Source: Mesodorylaimus sp. YZB2_4 (Eukaryota > Nematoda > Enoplea > Dorylaimida > Dorylaimidae). Taken from it: DNA of 64,000 nt. Shown in pieces: positions 44,783 through 54,708 of this stretch; within the stretch, counting starts at the first letter, position 1; each line of letters starts with the position of its first letter. The notes under the pieces are model-generated. The model saw only the letters and a program-made list of their open reading frames with translations. It was not told the origin of the DNA and searched no databases. The translations under genes were made by a program, and so were the position numbers. The DNA lies in contig JASANH010000448.1 of NCBI GenBank assembly GCA_030248295.1, positions 62,001 to 126,000 of the forward strand. Reading direction: 5' to 3'.

Positions 44783-47219
44783 ATGAAGATGCTAGGTTGT
44801 TCACTTTTCATTCTGTTAGTCTCGACTTGTGTTCTGGGGGACGAACAGGAGGAGGGCGGAAGCGTGTCATTCACTTACCAGTGCCCCCCGAACTCCATTC
44901 TCACCCTCTTCAACCAAACAGAGAATCGGCAAGTCGTACTGCACTGCTCATCTGTGACAGCCTGTGGACAGGCGAAGGTGCGTGGGCTGCACAGACCCTT
45001 GAAGGCCCACTGACCCAGACCTTCCCTGTTTTAGACGTGCCTCAACACACTGGCCCCAACCTGCCTGGGCCCGAACCAGTTCCTGGCTGGCATTCAGGAG
45101 GCACCAGATGCAAGGTAAATGAATTCTCTACAATCAGCTAGTCATCTTACTGTATCTGCCCTGCAGTCCGACATCGACTTGCTGCCAACTGACACCCCCG
45201 CCCGACGCCAAAGAATCGTGTCGCGATATCGAAATCGACAATGAAATTCTTCCTTCAATTCCGAGCTCAAAGAACAGTTTTCTTCTGTCTGCCCCCACTC
45301 CAACCCCAAGACCGCATCCACCGCCGACCAGACCAGCAGTCGTGGTCAATTTGCCCAGGAAGAGTCCTCGCCGAAAGCAAAGAGAAGTGGCCGAAGCTGC
45401 AGTGCTGGAAACTGAGCTGTTTTATGTGGACGTGAAAGATCGACACGAAGCCACCGAATTCGTGAAAAGCATTCAGAAAATCGGGTAAGCTGTCTCTTTT
45501 TAACTTTTGTATCAAATGTCTATAAATCTCAATGATTCGCTGAGCAGCTTAAAATCCACAAAAGTTCACGCAGACCTTCGCGATCTGTTACTGAACAGTA
45601 TGCATTGTTTTTTGATAATCTCCACTTTACACTGCCATACCATGCTGGGACAGAACATATGCCACACCCTGCAGACTGGGCTTCTGGTATCAACCCAGTC
45701 TGCAGGGACTTTCCTCAAGTGCCATATATGAGGCACTTGGGGAAAGTCGTCCTAAAAATCGATAGAGTGAGGACGTTGTCGTCTGCACTCTCCACCAGGT
45801 GATCTTTCCCATCTGAGAATGGGCTTACTAAACTGCCGTCCTCAGGTGGAACAGAACCGCGGCCTCCCGGTCAGGGCTGCTGGCCCAAGCAATGCGGGAC
45901 CAACGCCGTACCAACTGAGCCACCGCGGCTCCGCGGAAGATCTTCTCGCCAAACCCCTGTGGGTCGAAAACACAAGCCTGTCAACGTGTTCGGCGCACCC
46001 TGAACTGTGAATGTGTCCGTTTTCAGCAACGGATACCGCACGACAGTGTGCACCCTGCACTGCTCCTCCTCCACATCCACTGTGAGCACACGCAGACCAT
46101 CCACCACGCTGCACACTCAACAACAAACTGAGGCGCCCAAGAAAGTTGAAAGTGAGTTTTTTAAGGGGAAAAAGCTGACTTTACACAAAGGGCGTATTTT
46201 AGATCACGCACCAAGGAAAGGTTTATTCGGTCGTGCAGGGAGTGGTCACGGGTGTTTCAGCGGCGACATGAGCGTGGTGACATCGAGCGGACGGAAAAGG
46301 ATGGATGAGTTACGTCTGGGTGACGAGGTGAGTGACGTGCTGCTGGGAGTTTCCACTCGGTATTCGATTTATGTAAGAGACACACCAAAAACAACGGGAA
46401 AAACGCCGTTTTAGTTCCGTTTCAATAATTCAGCTGGAAGGAATGGTGTTCTCTGCTAGGAACCAGTTCGAAAAAAACTGCAGTCTCTGCCAACTTTCGT
46501 CACGCGCCTACCTCCTATGTTATGTTTGTTTCGTTTGAATAATTTGCCCAATTGTGGCAAAAACGTTTTCACCTCGACCAGTTTAAAAACCTCCCGCCTC
46601 TGCCAACGTTTGACGTGGCTTGGACTAATGACACTCGGTTGATTTACAGGTTCAAGTATTCTCGTCAGACGGGACGCAATTTGTGCCGATCGAATGGTTT
46701 TATCATCGAAACCCGAACCTGAGCATGGACTTTGTGAATGTGCGCACGAAATCGGGCCGAGTCCTGTCGCTGACCGCCAACCATCTGATCCCGTTCGTGC
46801 CGTGCACTCTGCAACGCATCTCGGCGGCCGAACTGGAGCGGCTGACACTCGACTCGTCCAAGTTCGCCCGCACAGCCAGGCTGGGCTCGTGCCTGGCCAC
46901 CGCAGTCTCGGACTGGCACTTCGGGCCCGACCCCATCGTCAGCCTGTGGACGGAACGAAAGACCGGCGTCTTCTCTCCCATCACCGCCCACGGCACCCTG
47001 GTCGTCGACGGGGTGCACGTCTCCTGCTACAGCAGCTTCCAGAATCAGGCCGTCCAGCAAAGTGTGCACTCGGTGTTGATCAGGGCCAAACGGGCCATCG
47101 ATTCGATTGCGCGAGGTCTGACTGGCGACCAGGCCAACGAGGAGGCCCATATTCCCCCTGTGCTGCGCTTCCTGCTGCAGTTTGCCAAACAGATCTTGCC
47201 CGAGTACGCCTTCAACTAA
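44783..47219 (+). CDS. hedgehog-related Hint protein A, 6 exons, 470 aa
   Basis: Exons: 44783-44977, 45035-45114, 45167-45484, 46027-46151, 46203-46327, 46650-47219; phases agree. The first of two near ATGs is used (MKMLGCSLFILLVSTCVLG, signal peptide). The N-terminal secreted part has CPPNSILTLFNQTENR, HCSS, ACGQAK, PTCLGPNQFLAGIQEAPDA, STCCQLTPPP and SCRDIEIDNEI. A basic Pro-rich linker follows, then a possible second Cys segment (YRTTVCTLHCSS). The Hint (hog) domain starts at Cys257 in GHGCFSGD, with KRMDELRLGDEV, IEWFYHR, the T-x2-H motif (T323-H326 in SLTANHLIPF) and GTLVVDGVHVSCYSS. Hog domains cleave themselves and can attach sterol to the N-part; catalytic residues look intact. Closest in kind to nematode warthog/quahog-type proteins. 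The N-domain family is not identified. Confidence 0.88.
45655..45765 (+). repeat. two strong hairpins in intron 3 of Hint A
   Basis: CCCTGCAGACTGGG pairs with CCCAGTCTGCAGGG across a 13-base loop. Directly after, GACTTTCCTCAAGTGCC pairs with GGCACTTGGGGAAAGTC across an 8-base loop, with one mismatch or wobble position. Neither is seen in Hint B. Confidence 0.6.
45850..45945 (-). repeat. tRNA-derived SINE head S3 in intron 3 of Hint A
   Basis: Read on the minus strand: GCCGCGGTGGCTCAGTTGGT (A-box-like) and, after about 50 bases, GGCCGCGGTTCTGTTCC (B-box-like). The head looks like an Arg/Ala-type tRNA but lacks a clean anticodon stem. I call it a SINE head, not a tRNA gene. Confidence 0.5.
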
Positions 47220-48970
47220 TGTTCCAGGTCTGTGCTGTTCGTAGCACTGTCGAGCCACATGTGTCGCACCACGGGTAGCGCCAGTTGTATAGTCGACTGG
47301 GTTGGTGAAGGACTGTTGCGAATGCCACTTACAAAACTCGAGGTCGTCAATCATCCTGTCTCTGTTTAAAAACGCACTATTATCGCCATGAACGAGTTCG
47401 TCGCTCACTGTCGACTAAACGCACGTTTTCACATTCCAATGCCATTCCTGCTTCGGCAGTTTCTGGTTTTGTGGAATTTTCCTGGGTACGCAATCGGAAA
47501 AACAAACGTAATCAGTGGGCTTTTTTACAAAGTTTTGCTGGCGTATTCGGGAATCGTACAGCGGTGCAATGAGCGTCGATGCTTAGGCCTCGCATGTCAG
47601 CACACAGGGGTGGCCATCAACGAAATATAGAACAGTACGTAGTGGAAAATAGGGCAAAGGCGTAAACCTTGGAGAGAGCAGTGGCCAGCCAACCAGTCAC
47701 GTTGATGTTTCACTGATCTTTGACCAGACTCGGATGTCGTTGATTTGAGCGTAAAACTTGCCAGTCGATGGCCATTCTAACACAGTGACATGTTATCCTG
47801 GAAGGGTTGAGGTAGCGGGTTGCAATAGCAAACAAGCCAAAACACGACCTAGTGCAGCTCGCACGGAGGCACTGCCCCAAACAAATCACCTAAACTTTAG
47901 GAATGTCGCAGGAAAGACGGGTAGTTTTCTGTGAGATACTCTCTAAACTTGACTGGTTCGTGGGCGGATGGCGAAGGCCAGTGAAGATCTTGTCAGTATC
48001 GCATCAGTGGCCCCCATAACAGAAAATCGGCAAGTAGTAATGCAGTGGCCATTGGTCATAGTTTGAGGGGGGATCAGGTGAACTGTTGAGATAACTGACC
48101 ATGTTTTACACGTCTCTAACACCGTTGCCCCGCTCGACAATTAGACTTTCGTGTACTGTACGATATACTGCGAATCAATTTGGTTCTCGTCTAGTTGAAA
48201 GAAGCTGCTTCAGAGAAGGACGAGAGGATAGAACCATCAGATTAGTGTTCCAATGACCCTGGGTTTTCACTGTCCGACCTGACCCTGACCCTGACTGACC
48301 CCTCAAAAACCTTCTGACCTTGACCCTGACTTTGACAAGGGGTGTGTCAATCAGGGTTTTGACAGATTTCTGACCATGACCTCGAGGTCATTTCGAACAC
48401 TACATCACATCCAAGGTACCAAGTTGTCGCGTACGAGCAAACTGGTCGCGACGGAGGAGGAAGGTCACGCGAGGCAGGTATTCATTCCAGCTCAAAATCT
48501 CCCTGGCTGAAAAAAGGAATTTACTGGAACCTGCAATAGAAAAGAAGCAAGGGAAAAAACTGACGTCAGTAAAAGGTGGCCATCGCCTCATCGACTCGCC
48601 TTACCACTGTCCTCTGCTTGTATTATGTATCATTTTCTGGAGTGTGCTGGGGCCAACACAATATTCTGAGCAAGTTGGCTGGCTGACCTGCAGACCTAAC
48701 CACACCGCACTCAATTAAGCATACCCAAAACTCGCTGGCACGGCGAGAATCTTTGAGCTCTGCGAGCGCCTGCAATACGTGCCATGCAACACAGTATAGG
48801 AATCGAAAAAGAAAGAAAAGCGCTGACAAAATTATCGATGACGTTTCCTGGCAAACGTGGCGCACGAGAACACACTCTCTGCCTGGACACACGAACAGAC
48901 ACCCCTATTCGTACGTTTCCTAATACACATGCCTGGTAAGAACAAACAGAAAATTGCGCGGCAAAATGCA
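47220..48970. other. spacer of the inverted duplication, left part
   Basis: No supported gene. A GACCCTGACC-type simple repeat lies at about 48265-48390. The duplication arm ends near 47312. Confidence 0.45.
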
Positions 48971-48980
48971 TCTTCAAATA

Positions 48981-49060
48981 CCTTTATCACACACGCTGGG
49001 GATTAGGACGAAAGCGTCCTCGCTCGTCATTTCTTCGTAGTCCATGGTTCTGGCTGATAT
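48981..49060 (-). pseudogene. exon end related to the Cys-rich gene at 50.2-51.1 kb
   Basis: The minus strand reads VLIPSVCDK then a G before a GTATTTGAAG donor, with about 50 bp of flank (including AAATTGCGCGGCA, read on the plus strand) nearly the same as at 50800-50850. It is a partial duplicate of the exon ending at 50833. The rest of the exon is not similar, so it is probably a fragment. Confidence 0.45.
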
Positions 49061-49139
49061 CGCTCTGTCATGGTTGGGTTTGACCGCGGGCCAGTACCTC
49101 GACTCCGCGTTCGTGCTTGGGTCGGTGCCCCAGGATCGA

Positions 49140-49262
49140 CCGAACACGGTTTTTGCACCGAACCGAACCTTACCGGACTTTTTCTCAAATCTCACCGAGC
49201 CCGAACCGAACCGGACCGAACCGACCGAACCGAACTACCTACCGAACCGAACCGAATTTTCT
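49140..49262 (+). repeat. (CCGAA)n pentanucleotide repeat
   Basis: Imperfect run of ACCGAACCG and CCGGACC units. The complementary repeat (GGTTC)n lies at 50280-50400 and is coding there. The two tracts face each other as inverted repeats about 1.1 kb apart. Confidence 0.8.
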
Positions 49263-49534
49263 ATGTTCACTCTTAGCACATCCTACATAAAGTATCATCA
49301 TCTATATCGAGTGCCATAAAGAATGACCCGCTAATGTTTCGTCTTCTACCAGCCTTAATCTGCAAGTTATCGCGGTAAATTTGATACCATTGTGTTCAGC
49401 ATTCGATTCTGTGTCAGTTTAACCTATTTTGCTAGCCAATATATTCACCATTCGTTTTTAAGACGCGATATAGCCGAAGTACGAACTGTCACAACTGTTT
49501 TCACAATATCCAAACGAATTCGTTTCGGCAAGCT

Positions 49535-50014
49535 TTAACTCAGCTTTTGGAGTTGCTTTGGACTTAACTCAATCCCAGTTAATTGCATAAGCAAATTCTT
49601 CCCAGACTGAGTAGTCCAATGGTTCAAATCGGGACTATTCAGAGGCCAACGCTTAGCTTCGATAAAATCAGGGAAAGTGATCCCTGCACCATTTCTCTGA
49701 ATCTTTGTGGGTTTGAGCCTTCGCGCCATCTTGCTGAGATGTCCAGTTGTTCCCAAATACCTTTCTTTCATATTTCTCAGCTGCTGGCAAACCATTTCCA
49801 TATGAACGAAATCATTGACTGTAACTTTACCCAACATGACCAGCGGTGTAACCAAATTTCTAGGGTCTTGACTTTTCATTTGTTGTACAGGCAACTGTTC
49901 AATATTATGGACACTGATTTGTGAGTGCTTTGCCTGATGATGCAAATGCTCTATCCTTCCTGTGTTAGTGTAAAGTTTACTACAACGCGACTGCTTCCGT
50001 AGAAAACTAGCCAT
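49535..50014 (-). pseudogene. Tc1/mariner-type transposase remnant
   Basis: A 159-codon open frame contains ITFPDFIEAKRWPLNSPDLN, the conserved block around the second catalytic Asp of Tc1/mariner transposases. After it the frame shifts (HWTTQSGKN replaces the expected LDY-x2-W). Only the middle of the enzyme is left; no terminal inverted repeats were found. It is inactive. Confidence 0.75.
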
Positions 50015-50189
50015 TTATGTCAGCGTCATTCTTATTCAGACCCCTTATATTACTTTTTGATTCAATTTGGCCAGAATCTAGCTCCTAGGCCTTTATGGCA
50101 CCCGATATTTTCAAAATATTCAGAAGTCACTCCGTTTTAAGCATTTTTCAAATTGAAATTTTGAACATAATGAAGAAAGGACCAGATAA

Positions 50190-51090
50190 TTAAGAAAAAA
50201 GGACAGAGAAATTTATAGCTAAAAGGAAACCTAAAACAAAAAATTCGTTTTTTCCAATAAAAGAGGGAATCCGAAATTGGTTGTTCGGTTCGGTGGTTCG
50301 GTCCAAAAGAGCCGGTTCGGTTCGGTTCGGTAAAACTCGCCAATCCGGTGGTTCGGTTCGGCCGGTTCGGTGGTTCGGTCGATGCTGGTCGGTGCCCTTG
50401 ATCGACTGGACTTGGATATTGCTGACCTCGATCTCGTTGGCTTGGTCGGTGGCGCTGCTGGCGGACATGGTCGGAGGTAAGGCTGGTATGTCCATTGTCG
50501 GAGGAGGTTGATGTGATGGTTTGCTCCGCACAGCCATGGTCGTTGGTGATATCACGGGCTCCATTGGTATGATAGGTGACCATGGCGGCGTCTGGAATTC
50601 CGGAGATTGTCGACCTAAACCTACCTCAAGAGACTCCCGAGATGAAGATGGCAACTCGCACGGGCTGCTTCTGTTGTATCGTGTCTCGGGGCTCTGTTGG
50701 TCGGGTGGTGGATGACAAACTGGACCTATTCGAATGCGCGAAGATTTATTCGTGATTATGGCCTGCTACTGTGCTTGTCATAGGTAGTCATTGTCAACAG
50801 AAAATTGCGCGGCAGAACTCAACTTCAAATACCTTTATCACAAAATCCATTGTGAGCTGCACCAGAGCTCCAGTCTGCCACGAGTGAAGTATTCCGCCCA
50901 CAAAAAGATTCCCGACTGACTTCGAAACAATTTTCGATAATTCTCTTTTGAGAACTCCTTTTGTAAAGGGTCAAATTAGAGAGGAATACCTCGTCATTGC
51001 AGTTGTATGCAATTTGAATGTGGCCACTTCGGACCCAGCATTGTGATTTGTTACTTTTTGAGGAAAAATCCAAAACCCGAGTTCTGGAAT
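50190..51090 (-). CDS. Cys-rich extracellular protein with RTEP repeats and hydrophobic C-terminus, last two exons
   Basis: Exons on the minus strand: from about 51090 (start unsure) to 50833, and 50725-50190, joined in phase 1. The first exon encodes SQCWVRSGHIQIAYNCNDEV, IENCFEVSRESFC and NGFCDK, a Cys-rich module. The second gives GPVCHPPPDQQSPE, SSPCELPSSS, a long Pro/Ser/Thr linker, then repeats of R-T-E-P type encoded by a (GGTTC)n tract, and ends in a 16-residue hydrophobic stretch (FFVLGFLLAINFSVLF) with one Ser after it. That ending fits a GPI-attachment signal or a short membrane anchor. I do not recognise the family. The 5' exons with the signal peptide were not found upstream. Confidence 0.55.
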
Positions 51091-51099
51091 CTATTGGAA

Positions 51100-54000
51100 T
51101 ACACAAATATCAATATTTGGTTCTGTCAAGATGGTGACAGTTGGCGATGTTTACTTGTCAGGCCCGTGCATTCCACGCGGCAAAGTACATGCGTCCATGT
51201 GACCCCATTGGTATTTGAGGTGTAACCCACATGGAATACATCATGCAACTCCAACTTTTACGAATCTGTGGAGCGATTCTCCAAACTCGAAAAATGTTGT
51301 GACATTGATCAGAACCGCTCAAGTCTTGGGAAGTCCAGTTTCGAATCATTTTTCACACGAAAGACGTCAAAAAATATTTTTGCAATCACTGCTGTTATTA
51401 TACGGAAAATAAAAGACCTAGAACTTTATTGAAGCATTTAAAAAACCGTTTGCGCAAGAACGCGCAGCTTACACTGATTTTTTGCTTTCAGATATTTTAA
51501 GACAGGCTTTATGTAAGGTTCGACCCATGTGAAGCATAGGTTGCCAAGCTTCAATTTTCAACCCACTTTTTATGTGTGAATTCGATGCACCCACTCGTGG
51601 TGCTTGTGATGCAACAATGGTTTTTTGTGCACACTCCAGTTTCACGGGATTATCCAAAAAACGTTTTTTTGAAGGCTCTTGGACGATATCGGTCATAACT
51701 CACAAATCTTTCGTTTTTTCTTGACCAACGACACATCAGCGTGTTCGCAAATAAATGAGGAATCGAATGCCTGTCGCAAAAAACTTCTATTCTTCACCTA
51801 TCTCGATATATTAGGCGCCAAAGTCGAAGGTGCCCATTGAGTTGACGATTTTTAGACCTCCTGTTCGTTTATGCTAACTGGGGGGGGGGCGGGGTTTGAC
51901 CAGCCTAAAATATTTCCAGTCCATCTAGCTTTCAACGTGACCCCCCTCCATCGTCTATACTTTAGCTTTACATTTGACATTCAAATATGCAAAAAGCTGC
52001 AGCCAACTACTGGGGATCTTCAGAAAAATCCATTTTTGAAACTCTTGCATAGCAAATCGGACATTTATTTTCGGATAGAGCTAAATGGCATCGACTGGTT
52101 TCTTCCCGGTTGCAATTCCCCTTGTAATTGTGGAAATAGAGAAGAAAGTAGGGGTCACCAAATGCCAGAAGTACGCGCCGTTTGAATTTACCGCCCACAT
52201 GCTGCTTATGACAAGAGTGCGGTTTGGGCTGCTTACTTTGGAAATCGCAGTAAAATAATTACTTTTCTCACTTTTCACGACGTGTCGATCTCAAGTTTGT
52301 ACTAGAAAATCTGTTTGTCGTGAAAAATTAGAGAAGCTAGAAATTTTTCTATTCAAACGGATGGGGAAGCCCCAGCATAGCAGTCTGCTCTCCTCTCCCT
52401 GACACTAGGGTTATCAGTACACTGAACCATGACCAGCCAGGAAAACTTGGCCTGACATTTTGCAATCTTGCAAGCTCGCGATTCGCGGAACCTTGGAAGC
52501 ATTTGCATAAATATGCATATAACCCTCGTGCTTGGTAGGCGATTGCGAGAGAGTAGGCAATCGATCTCTGCTGACTGCGAAACGAACCCATAAGGAGCTT
52601 TGTGAGAACTCAAGTCAGCAGCCCTCAGACCAAGGACGAGCCATCCATGATTTGGCGACATCTCTGGTGATTTTTTGATTGTGCGATTTTACCAATATCG
52701 ATTTTTTGGTGTCCTACTCCCTTCGAGTGCTTCGAGTAACTAACGCTTGGCTGCGGGACAATGAGCCTTCGGACATTCTTGTTTGCAGTTGTTCGTCAGC
52801 CCGGGTTGGCCCGCCATGGAGTGGAAAGTGCTGATGTGACGTGTCATGCGAGTTTGTTGTTTGTGTTTGTTCGTCTTCTTTTTTCCAGCGCCAGGCGGAG
52901 GTGAATACCGGAACTGATAGGCGTGGTTGGGCTCGAGCAGGACGGGAGACAACTTGCTTCGATTGCGCATAGATTACGAGCGATTTTGGAGACAATTAAA
53001 GAGACAATTTTTGAAACTGTCACAACAGGAAAAAAGTTGAGGCCTTAAATCTTAGCCCAGCAGGATTCAGGATGTTAGAAACGAGAATGGAATGCGCCGG
53101 CTTGGCACTGATCGTGAGTGATAGCCTATCGTGCCTAATAGTACACGCAAGGATGAGTAGAGGCGGAGACAGCCTGCTTTCATCACGCACTTAACACCCA
53201 ACATGACAAAATACGCACAGCCTACTTAAGGCAGGTCAGTACGATGCCAGCAAACCATTGGTGCTTGGGTTTAGCACACTCAAATCAGCACTGAAACATC
53301 CGTGACCACACCCCGCACGAACAAATAAGTCTTTCTTTGGAGCGAACCCTAAATACCTTGATTCGCTGCCCTAAAAAAGTGTTTTCCCGGTCGCAGCCTA
53401 TTCAGACTTATCTGATCAGCCTGTTGCCATCTTGCAGCACATTCTCACAGCCTCTGCATACTTACCGCCAGCATAACATAACCCTGCCCCGATGCAGTAC
53501 GCCTCGCTGTACTGGCAGCTGGTGCAGGAGGCGTCCACCCAGGAAGAGCCCCACTATCACTATTGTATGCCCTAACACTCCGCTGAAGGAGTCACTAGCA
53601 ATATACGTAGCAGTGAAAGTGGAGCCGTGGCCAGACTTCAGTGGTAGGACAGGTGTGTGCGCCTGTACCCCCCCCCCCCCCCGTTCAAGTGAACTGAAAA
53701 ACGCTTGGTCGAGTGGTCGAACATCCAACCGACGATCCTTTGCAATCCTTTACAATACTACTATCTGTATGGACTGTCACGGCAGTAGGTCCTGTGCATG
53801 TTTGATCGCATCGCCCTGGACTCAAGCAAAACGATCATCTGGCCGCGTGACCGGCAGACGCCAAACCCACCCCGAGATAGAACCACAGTGTCCCCATATC
53901 TTAGCAATCAGATTATGAAAGCACAGCATGCTGCAACGGATCGCCTGCAGCACCTTTTCCGCACTCGGCCATCTGACAATGAGCATGGCATGGCAGTCGC

Positions 54001-54615
54001 CATTGTAACTTTACACTGCCTTGTTTGTGTTGGCTACTGCAACACTCTACACTAAACTGCAGGCTAGCATGTCAATCCCCCCCCCCCCCCCTAATGTTCT
54101 CCCAATTCGTTGGTCGTCTAATATCTTTCACCAGCGCGGTTGCATCAAAGGATGGACGCGCGTACGATTATTAATTGCAGTAGTAAAACAAAACTTGTTT
54201 CCACCTTTTTGCGTGAATGTTTATTCAGTGACTGTCCATTCGAACCAATCCTGCTCCTGTTCCTGCTCCTGATCCTGGTCCTGTTCCTGTTTCACCACAT
54301 CACTAGTCGACACCACATACAAGGACTGATTTAGTGGGCAGCCAGTCGATCAGTCACCTGCAACTGCCCACCTGTCCTGACAGGCAAACGCCTAACCCAC
54401 CAACACGATAGCCGCCCAACACGACAGCGGCAGGTATTTACCTCGGTTATTTTCCAATTAGGAAAGATACCATTCGAGTTTGAAACCCGCGCGCAGTTGA
54501 CAGTGAGTGATGGCCCCGATCGGGACAGTGTGGTGCCTAGTTGAACAGGGACAGGATAAGTGACGAGGTCGAGTATCGAAGAGAGTATTGCAACGGGCAT
54601 TCATCACTGAAACAG
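51100..54615. other. spacer of the inverted duplication, right part
   Basis: About 3.5 kb with no firm gene. An ATG-led 75-codon frame on the minus strand (51696-51469, MTDIVQEPSKKRFLD) has no recognisable motif. SINE S1-like fragments occur near 53835-53885 and 54370-54420. Poly-C tracts lie at about 53668-53682 and 54078-54091, and a CTGCTCCTGTTC simple repeat at 54245-54290. Confidence 0.45.
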
Positions 54616-54708
54616 TCCTTCACCAACCCAGTCGACTATACAACTGGCGCTACCCGTGGTGCGACACATGTGGCTCGACAGTGCTACGAACAGCACAGAC
54701 CTGGAACA

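Larger units (their letters stand above)
43415..47312. repeat. left arm of inverted duplication
   Basis: This arm holds copy A of the membrane gene (minus) and Hint gene A (plus). The arm at about 54616-58922 holds the same two genes in mirror order. Similarity is very high over 46560-47312 and in membrane-gene exons 1-3, and lower in introns and in Hint exons 1-5. The intervening spacer is about 7.3 kb. Confidence 0.85.

Noticed and set aside
46665-47408. Long antisense and alternate-frame open frames over the Hint exon (247, 194 and 97 codons)
   Set aside because: They are shadows of the Hint reading frame, favoured by its GC-rich codons; they have no splice logic and no domain. They were useful only to show DNA identity between arms.
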